From Apostichopus japonicus (taxonomy: Eukaryota; Echinodermata; Holothuroidea; Aspidochirotida; Stichopodidae), in assembly GCF_037975245.1 (NCBI RefSeq), contig NC_092562.1, positions 25,293,054 through 25,357,053 of the forward strand: a DNA stretch of 64,000 nt. The letters are read 5' to 3'. Made by a program: the position numbers and the translations under genes. Within the stretch, counting starts at the first letter, position 1, and the number at the start of each line of letters is the position of its first letter. The notes below the pieces were generated by a model, which worked only from the letters and a program-made list of their open reading frames with translations, ran no database searches and was not told where the DNA came from. Shown here piece by piece: positions 57,101-64,000 of this stretch.

Positions 57101-60100
57101 TTGATTTATTCAAATCAGTACAAATATTCAGGAGAATTATGCATCATGTGATAATGGATTCATTGTTATTTAATCTATGTCATGCAAATGGGGGTGATGA
57201 CAGGTCCATTAGATAAAGGCAAAGATGTTGTTTAAACTGATGACAGTTAGCATGTGAGGGAAGAGGGTTCAGTACTTCGGCCAGTCATAGTTAAGCAGGG
57301 AAAAAAAATCCACTTTCTAATTCGAAATTAGTCATCTTAGTCGAGTTTAAATCGTTCAGCGGTTTCCCGTGACCTGACAATGGTTATGTCCAACCCATTT
57401 ATTCTCTGCTGGTTTATGGATTGTGCCTTAACTTCCTTCCATGTGGATATATTACTTATTGGCGAATATACATAATACAATAATGTGCACTGTGGTATAC
57501 AGTAGGATATCTATATGTAGACCACAGGCACAGAGAGTTAACCAATAAGACAGAATCTTCAGATGAAGTTGGTCCCCTTTCTCGACACTACCTTTCCAAA
57601 ATTTTATGGAACAAAGTAAAAGGAAAACTTGAAGCCAATAAACTTGATTTGTTGTGGAACTTGCCTTCACCATAGGTTGTCTGTCTCTAAATTTCCACCA
57701 GTGAAGCTTGTAAGAGTAACAGGGCATAGCGCTATCTTCACCAAAGTCCAAGACCAGCGTGTATGATATCACAAACTGTCCATCTTTGCTAAATCCCATA
57801 AAGACATGCCTGTGTGAAGGTTATTTTTAAGAAAACATTTAAATTTCCATTGGCATACCTTCCCTACCAGGGCTGAGGGAGTTCCTTCCTTTAATTAATA
57901 TGACTTTAACTATATTTATAAATATATATCTTTCATGGTCAACAGGCAGCAGGATTTGCCCTCAGAATAAAATCATTGTGAAAGGTTAAATGGTTTTGGG
58001 AAGTACTCCATATGTTTAAGTCTCTGGTTCTCAATAAGTTGAAAGTATATACAGTATCACAAACATTGCTCAACTTTTACATCAATTGGTATATGGGAGG
58101 CGGTCACTGTTCCTTTTCCAACAGACAAACACCACAGGTCAAAGTTTTCTATGGCATAAATGAGAAGGCGACCACTGGTTGTTAACTTGAATACCTGTGC
58201 AAAGCAACCATGATACAACACCACAAAATTTTGTATAGCCCGAGTGCGAACATGAAAGTATATTATGTCCACAACATGGGTCAAATAATTAAACTTCTGC
58301 ATTGCAAAAGTTACAATTGTTTTTTCTTTTACAAATAAATACAAGGCCATCAACTTGGATCACATTTATTTTCGATGGTCAAATTTGTATACATGTCCAA
58401 TATTACCAGTACCTCGAATGGCCTGGAAAAGAGCTCTGGCCGTCTGAAAACCACAATTTAGCAGTATCGAACAATCTGACGAAGACTAAAGATTACAATG
58501 ACCAAAAAAAAAAAAATGGTGGACATTATGCACTGCTAATTTTATTAGCTGTTTTGTAAAATGTCTTTCAGGACTTCAACTAAATATTTTAATATTTGTG
58601 GGTTTTTTTGGCATGTGGTCACAGTAATATCCTGACAGGACCAGACAATTTCTGTGACCCTGGATTTGATAGTTTGACAGGATTTTCCAGTCCCTAGTTC
58701 CTTTTGGCATCCCATATTGTACTTGGTTCCCCCCCCCTCCTCCCTCCCAAAAAATACAAAAAAATCTTATGGCTCCTCAACATGAAGCTACTAAAACATG
58801 ACACCTACCCATCTTCCAGCAGAGTGTTATGGTCAACAATATCCTTGAGTGGTACTGCCATCCTTCCTGGTATCCTTCCAAACAGAGACTTGCACACTGG
58901 AAAAGCATGGCGAGTGGGATGGACACTTCCTCTGAGCTGTTTCAGGGGAGAAAAAAAGGGGGGGGGGGGAAGGTGAAAAGGACAAAGTTCCATCAACAGT
59001 CATTTCTCTGGCTAAATTAAGGTAAAGTTTACTAACATGTATTGAAACTTTATTCTGAAGAATATCTGGCAATACAGTATATGCCTAGTTTAGATTTAAC
59101 ATTTCGAGTAACTTATATTATCAATTGATATTATAACTATAATATTTATATCAAAATAAAACAAAACTGGTAGCAAACTGCTTATCCATAAAAGAGCCTG
59201 TGTAAGACGATGTGTTAATTAAAGAGGGTCTGACATTTCCATCCTAACAGGATTTTCTTCAGAGGTTGAAATATTTAGATATATATTACTTAAAATCAAA
59301 GTTTATTTACAGTGTGCAATAGCATTTAAACAAGTTTGGTGGAGATGAAGAGCTGTGCAGCTCGATCATATATCATGCACTAGGGTGGAGGGAGAAGGTT
59401 AGGGTTAATTTTATGTGAAATTTATCCAATACCTTTTCAGGTAATTATCTTTAGTGGTTGAATACTCTACCTAAATCCAGCCTGATTAAATTTACAAAAT
59501 GCTTATCCAAGGTATTTGTGATGGACAACTAGGCCTAGCCTATTTAATGTGCAAACTTGGCCAACTTCTTCAGTTTTCCCTAGGCTATGCAAGTTCGGAG
59601 AAATAGCAGAATACCCCGCAATTCATATACACAGGGTAAGCAGGGTATGCTGCAATTAAGCAGCAAGTTCCTAAGTAATCATTGTGCCTAGGGCAAATAA
59701 AAACTTATTATTACAATTTTTAGTGAATGTTTCAAAAGTTTCCTAACATTTTGATTTGTGTATACCATTAATGCAAAACTTTAATACATGGACCAATTTT
59801 AAAAGAGTAAAAGTAGGCCTAGCAAACAAGTCACGTTTACAGTGAGTATTGGAAGTTAGTTCCACTGAGTGAGAGCTTTGTGTAGGCCTAAGGTACTTTT
59901 CAACATTTACTGTAGCCTAGGTGCTGAACTGATAACAGTTGCGACTTTTGGGGTAGGCCTAGTAAACGCAAAACTTACAAATCCGATTGAGTGAACGTTT
60001 GGCTAGGTAAACGTAATTCTTGGTTAGGACTCTGGGGTCGAATAGATTGGCCTACAGTAGCCTAGGCTTGGCTTGCTGAAGCCTAGTCAGAGTCTGACAC

Positions 60101-60326
60101 TTAGGCTAGGCTGGGATAATGTTAGGCTAGGCTGACAAGTTTCACTACGACGTTACATCCCGCATTGAATTTATATATGTTTCAGCCCATAAAAACAGCC
60201 AAATTGGGAAACAATAACCTCTGTCACTACCTGTCTCATTTGCAGACGATGAACAACGTTATAACTGCCAAAAAGACGGCCCCTTGAACAGGATATACAG
60301 GGAAAGTGGTTTGTTGATCCCGCCAT
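48117..60326 (-). CDS. DCAF15: DDB1- and CUL4-associated factor 15 (850 aa, twelve exons)
   Basis: Exons in transcript order: 60326-60231, 58936-58809, 57809-57665, 57064-56961, 55855-55719, 54472-53150, 52764-52670, 52137-52009, 51518-51409, 50877-50822, 49388-49218, 48175-48117. Every phase agrees. DCAF15 is a substrate receptor of the CUL4-DDB1 ubiquitin ligase; the human protein recruits RBM39 in the presence of aryl-sulfonamides. Matches to human (about 600 aa) include PLKDIVDHNTLLEDGHVFMG, SYKLHWWKF, LAVCSWPTDDTKILVYG, CYVTITAVP, HSYAVHTRF, ITLDAEHYI with ATWGKRYISFTDYDMNIL, WNLKTGTYETL and LTNEAVFK. The extra length is a disordered acidic/Ser-rich linker in the 441-residue sixth exon. 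Start: ATG in AAAATGGCGG. Oddities: intron 3 uses a GC donor (or an alternative GT six bases earlier, giving 848 aa), and part of exon 5 is triplicated in the next intron. Confidence 0.95.
48660..48948 (+). pseudogene. LINE ORF2 C-terminal fragment
   Basis: The plus-strand frame contains FMYKYVNGLLPSNF, QNYNTPFCQNF and LLYQFWNSLDNKIK with a final FKQK before the stop. This is the usual C-terminal tail of CR1/RTE-like LINE reverse-transcriptase proteins. An in-frame stop lies just upstream and the catalytic part is missing. It is inserted in the last intron of DCAF15 in antisense orientation. Confidence 0.65.
49570..49940. repeat. Minisatellite of GGTGCTTAAG-type units with a 48-bp higher-order repeat
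   Basis: Short GGGTGCTTAAG phrases at the left pass into a regular 48-bp unit (GGTGCCTAGGACAGTAGGGT plus 28 bases) starting near 49733, 49781, 49829 and 49876. It lies in the DCAF15 intron between exons 10 and 11. Confidence 0.85.
50168..50494. mobile_element. Non-autonomous hAT-like element with 8-bp target duplication
   Basis: The 12-bp terminal inverted repeats are CAGGGTTATAGC and its inverse. The flanks are identical 8-mers, TTAGTACT, at 50160-50167 and 50495-50502. The 327-bp interior has a GC-rich self-complementary part (CCGGCCGG near 50184 and 50223) and no transposase. CAGGG ends with 8-bp duplications are typical of hAT transposons. It sits in the DCAF15 intron between exons 10 and 11. 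Confidence 0.88.
52850..52935. repeat. 13-bp tandem repeat, about seven copies
   Basis: The unit GTGGGTAAGAGG plus one variable base is repeated without interruption. It is intronic in DCAF15, upstream of exon 7. On the plus strand each unit contains a donor-like GGTAAG, but the gene is on the other strand. Confidence 0.85.
55323..55817 (-). repeat. Triplicated 165-bp segment containing the 3' part of DCAF15 exon 5
   Basis: Three nearly identical units begin at 55323, 55488 and 55653 (ATGCATTCATCAT). Each holds about 100 coding bases of exon 5 (CYVTITAVP to GRDA), its donor and about 60 bp of intron. Only the last unit (55653-55817) joins the authentic exon 5 start and acceptor at 55855. In the other two the frame is open back to a weak AG (TTAAATAG), and each 117-nt pseudo-exon would be phase-compatible. 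The middle unit keeps donor GTAAAT; the leftmost has GTTAAT. Confidence 0.92.
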
Positions 60327-60343
60327 TTTGGAAAGATGGCGGT
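60321..60343. promoter_or_regulatory. Paired inverted YY1-like motifs at the DCAF15 start codon
   Basis: CCGCCATTTT on the plus strand (AAAATGGCGG on the gene strand, covering the start ATG) is followed four bases later by AAGATGGCGG. The two form an inverted pair. YY1 sites over start codons are common in housekeeping genes of animals. Binding is inferred. Confidence 0.5.
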
Positions 60344-61489
60344 ATTTCAAATTGCGCCTTGAAATAGACACTACGCTTTCTCGTTCATAGGGAACGCCAA
60401 AGCGACGTCGAACAGGTGACGTACCGCATTAAATTGTGTCACACTCTCTAAATTCGTCCAATTCGTCACTTTTAAGCAAACATAAAAGTGTTAACTGGAA
60501 TATCCTATCCACCACAGGATTGGTGAGGGCTTGGCCTGCCATAGCCACTGCAGATTTCCATATCATGACTGTTTAGATTTGGAGCTAGAAGAGGAGTCTT
60601 ACTGAACCCCAATCGTTCCGTCTACTCGCCAGGACAAGGGCGGCAGAACCAAGGGGGGGGGGTGGGGCACAGGGGGCACGTGCCCCACTTTTCCTCAGGT
60701 TAAAAATGTGCCCATTTTCTACAAAAAAATTGTACTATTGATAACCTTATTAGGTCAGCGATATTTCAGTAAGAGATCTAATCCCAATTTAGAACTATCA
60801 GGGGCGTAGCCAGTATGTAGCACTTTAGGCCCGACCTACACTTTTTTTGGCCAAGTTATCTTTTTTTCTTTAAAAACACATAATTGCTGGACGAGTTTAA
60901 GAGTCTAGACAGGAAAACTATTGAAATAAACATAGCAAGATTATGGCTAAATTAGGTGACCTATATTCTTCTGTCATCTAGACTGTCATTTCTATCGCGT
61001 GCCGTTTCATTCAACACTCTACCCGCCGAAAAAAAGACTAGGATCCGATCTTGTTAGTTGTTAAACATCTAGTTAAGAACCCGTTTACGCAGATAAAATT
61101 TCAGTTGAGAAACATTCCACAGTCAAATAAGCCTATCGTTGATTAACAGACTTTATATGTATATAGCTGCAGCATTTGGTTGCCTGTTGTTGTCACGATC
61201 GGCGCTCCAAGTTCCAAAACAGCCTTTTCGATAAACATTTACTAGCTACAGTTGTATCAAAGACAATTACTGGCTATAGTTGTATCAAAGACATTTCTGG
61301 CCTATCTTTGTATCTACAAGTATCAGAAGTTGAAAAGTAAGACTATTCTGTACATGTACCTTGCTAATTTTAAATACATTATGTAGTATTGAATTACGTA
61401 CTATTTTAACTCGTTTTTTTTTTTGGGGGGGGTTTAATAGTGACATTGAATGAGGTGTCTCAAGTTAGCAAGAGGCCAGGGAACCAGAA

Positions 61490-61592
61490 TGAACACTCGG
61501 GAAGGGCCGTTTCCGGCCATCTGAGGGGTTTCAAAAACCAAAATTTTCATGTACTCTCAGCGCCAACCGATGGTGGCGCTCCGCTCAGATTG
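61490..61592 (+). repeat. Dispersed repeat family, copy 2
   Basis: It contains CCGTTTCCGGCCATCTGAGG and CAACCGATGGTGGCGCTCCG, as in copy 1 at 29380. It lies inside the possible larger element 60637-61995, suggesting nesting. Confidence 0.75.
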
Positions 61593-62627
61593 TCGTGCCT
61601 ACAACTTTGCAAATCATGGCTACTCCCTGACAATTAATGAATTTCTGTGGGTTAAACTCAAAGCTATTTCGAATGGAAAAAAATTGTAAAGCTCTTAACA
61701 AGAAATAAACTCTAATTCGGCAGATTCCTACTTTAGCATCTAGCATGATTTCACCTCATTTTGTCTCGAAAGAAAACTTGTTCCTTGTTTCCCAATTTGC
61801 ACATTGGATATCTGTTTTTTTGAAGGTGGTGGGGGGGGGGGGGCGTTGATGGAGTGATGTGTATACGCAAATAAGATAATACAATAAGAGTTATAAGGGT
61901 ACTCAATATCAGTCCAATCGAATTTCTGCAAAGTGCCCTTTGACGTCGGTGCCCCCCCCCCCTCCCCAGATTAAAAGTGCTTCCGCCGCCCTTGCGCCAG
62001 GAGATGTATCTCCATTTAGTCTAAGAGATTTTAAAATGCTTTATATCACCTTCAGTTCTCCTGTTGTTAAATTTATGTAATTTCACAAAGAGACAGGAAG
62101 AAAGCAAACATTAATGATGTTGACTGAAAATATTCCGAATAAATACTTCATTAGGTCATCATATATCTTAGGTACATTTGAACTTCCAAGCGGCGGTATA
62201 ATTATAGTTCCATGATACGTACTTTTTACGTATTTTATACGTATTTTATACGTATTTTACTATACGGACCTACATCCTTAAAATAATACTACGATATTAT
62301 TAAGAAAAGAACGGGTCAGGCCAAGATATGATATAAAGAGTTCTTGACCAGTGAATAAGCAAGCGCGGGGATATGGGAGTAGGTTTGGGTGTTATAGGGT
62401 TGTAACCCCCCCCCTCATTTTCAACCCTTGAAAATTAAACTAGTTGTTAACACAACGATGCTTAAGATATTTTGTTCTGGAGAAGCAGCCCCAGACCCTC
62501 TAAACGGTTGTAGACGTCAACGACATCTGATCCACTCCCATTTCTTCCTACAATCATGAAACCGTCCCTGATAAGAGAACAGTATCATGCGCGTATCCAG
62601 GATTTTCTAACCCGGGGGCGCGAATTA

Positions 62628-62730
62628 CTATCTAAGCGGAGCGCCACCATCGGTTGGCGCGGAGCGTACAAGAAAATTTCTGGTTTTGATACCCCCCAGA
62701 TCACCGGAAATGGCACTTCTCGGGCTTGAA
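62628..62730 (-). repeat. Dispersed repeat family, copy 3
   Basis: Inverse orientation of the CAACCGATGGTGGCGCTCCG core (62638-62657 region), with the TTTCCGGTGATCTGG-type block following. It translates on the minus strand to FLYAPRQPMVALRLDS. Confidence 0.75.
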
Positions 62731-63263
62731 AATGACCAACCAGATGTACACTTTTGCCTGAGAACCAAGTATTTCCCAAAAGTTTTTTTCCATCCATAAC
62801 CTTTTTGAAGATTGTCACCAGTCACACATCATGTTCGACCTCATCGCATGTCCTATGGATCATTGCTTTTGTAGGTTATTCTACGTCACGGCCCACAATA
62901 TCTGAAAGCCCCACTTTTCAAGGTTTTAAGCCCATTACTTGTTGAGAATTTGAAAATTCACTTTTCTCGTGAATAAAATCACTTCAAAACATACCCATAA
63001 TGTTGCACAAAATTCAATCTATAGACAACCAATATAGAAAAACCTCCTTGAACCCCTAACAGACAGGTCAAAATTGAACTATTAGAGGAAAGTATGAGGA
63101 AGAATGTTGGTGAGGAAATTTTCGAAAATTCCGACACAGTTAATTTATTGGTGTAGAAATATTAAAACCTCTTATAATGGCTTTTACAAAACGTCGTTGA
63201 AGGAACAGAAAAATAGCAGATATTTCCGATATCAGGTATATCGAAACCGAACACTTCACTCAT

Positions 63264-63686
63264 AGGCGTAGGTCCCGTAGGAGGCGGGGCTGCAGCCCCC
63301 CCCCTAATGTTTTCCCATTTTTTTCTGGCACCTACTGAAAGAAAAATAAATAGCAATGAATAGCTTAAAATTATCTCCTTGGTAATTTAAATAAAGTTCT
63401 AAGCTTAGCCGACATTACTACTGTAAAAGAGAGTTTTGACATAAATGGATCTGTATGCTTTTTCTCCATCTACATAAGACATTTCGTTGTTTACATTAGA
63501 ATCCGGCGGTATACTGTGCAACTTTCACGGACCGTGCGGTACGCGATGCCATACAATGTAATGACCGATCTTGCCTATATGATATTGGCATCGACATGTT
63601 GAATGCGCGCTCAGCGCGCGAAAAATTTTGTCTTTTTTTTCGGGCAAGTCATTACAGCCCCCAAATCCAATCTGGCTCCTACGCCT
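63264..63686. mobile_element. Possible short inverted-repeat element
   Basis: The termini AGGCGTAGG (63264-63272) and CCTACGCCT (63678-63686) are exact inverses, and a C-run at 63296-63304 lies inside. No clear target duplication was found, so the assignment is weak. Confidence 0.35.
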
Positions 63687-63844
63687 TTGACTACACACAT
63701 TGACAGCTTTTGAGGCTGTTCATCGTGGAACATGCATTTCAATGCTCATTGATATGATGTTATATCTGCTCTTTGCTTTACAAATTCGAACAGGCTTGTA
63801 GCGAGTAATTGCCAAGGGAGGGCGAAGCCTGTAGGCAAACTATG

Positions 63845-63925
63845 AGTTGGCGCGAAGCGTACAAGAAAAATTTTGGCCGCAAATGCCTCCCAGATCGCTG
63901 GAAATGACACTTCCCAGGCCTTGTA
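63845..63925 (-). repeat. Dispersed repeat family, copy 4 (diverged)
   Basis: The minus strand reads TGGGAAGTGTCATTTCCAGC, then CTTGTACGCTTCGCGCCAAC, after which similarity to the core fades. Lower similarity than copies 1-3. Confidence 0.55.
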
Positions 63926-64000
63926 AGTTGCATCTAAGCATTGTCTATTTTGAAATTACTAGCGATGTCATAAAGAAAATTTGCTCGGGGGGAGGGGGCG

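Larger units (their letters stand above)
60344..64000. other. Upstream DNA of DCAF15 with nested repeat insertions
   Basis: No gene was recognised. The first 150 bases are the likely DCAF15 promoter (TGACGTA near 60419). Further on lie a possible DNA element 60637-61995 with short inverted ends (CAAGGGCGGCAGAA and its near inverse), three copies of the CAACCGATGGTGGCGC-type repeat (61490, 62630, 63845) and several C or G runs. Confidence 0.45.

Overview
The window is animal nuclear DNA: genes split by GT-AG introns, an AT-rich background, long 3'UTRs, and many short transposon relics and G/C homopolymer runs. Gene content (a DCAF15 orthologue and a Calx-beta/C-type-lectin extracellular protein) and the repeat style suggest a marine deuterostome. 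An echinoderm, perhaps a sea cucumber, is my best guess, but species cannot be read from the sequence alone.

Four genes can be modelled with consistent splice phases. (1) Plus strand, 3022-13741: a 2494-residue low-complexity protein with a C-terminal coiled coil, mostly in one 7.3-kb exon, which I do not recognise. (2) Minus strand, 22277-17443: a nuclear protein with an acidic region, eight C2H2 zinc fingers and a C-terminal tract of 19 Gln-rich hexapeptide repeats. It is convergent with gene 1, and its last junctions are tentative. (3) Plus strand, 32604-39515: a secreted 417-residue protein (signal peptide, two Calx-beta domains, C-type lectin domain) in seven exons with every intron in phase 1. 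(4) Minus strand, 60326-48117: DCAF15, the CUL4-DDB1 substrate receptor, in twelve exons (850 residues). The 3' part of one exon plus its donor site is tandemly triplicated in the following intron.

The rest is introns and repeat-rich intergenic DNA. I could define two short elements with terminal inverted repeats and exact 8-bp target duplications (hAT-like, 26081-26871 and 50168-50494), TTAA-flanked miniature elements (4152-4513, 21320-21470, 43587-43678), tRNA-derived SINEs (about 29545-29790 and 35087-35164), two LINE reverse-transcriptase remnants, a four-copy dispersed repeat, several minisatellites and a near-perfect palindrome (41381-41470).

The genes do not form an operon or an evident pathway. 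Genes 1, 2 and 4 look like intracellular proteins (cytoskeletal or regulatory, DNA-binding, and ubiquitin ligase receptor). Gene 3 looks like a TATA-driven secreted lectin. The most novel-looking protein features are the hexapeptide array of gene 2, the motif arrays of gene 1, and the compact Calx-beta/lectin architecture of gene 3.
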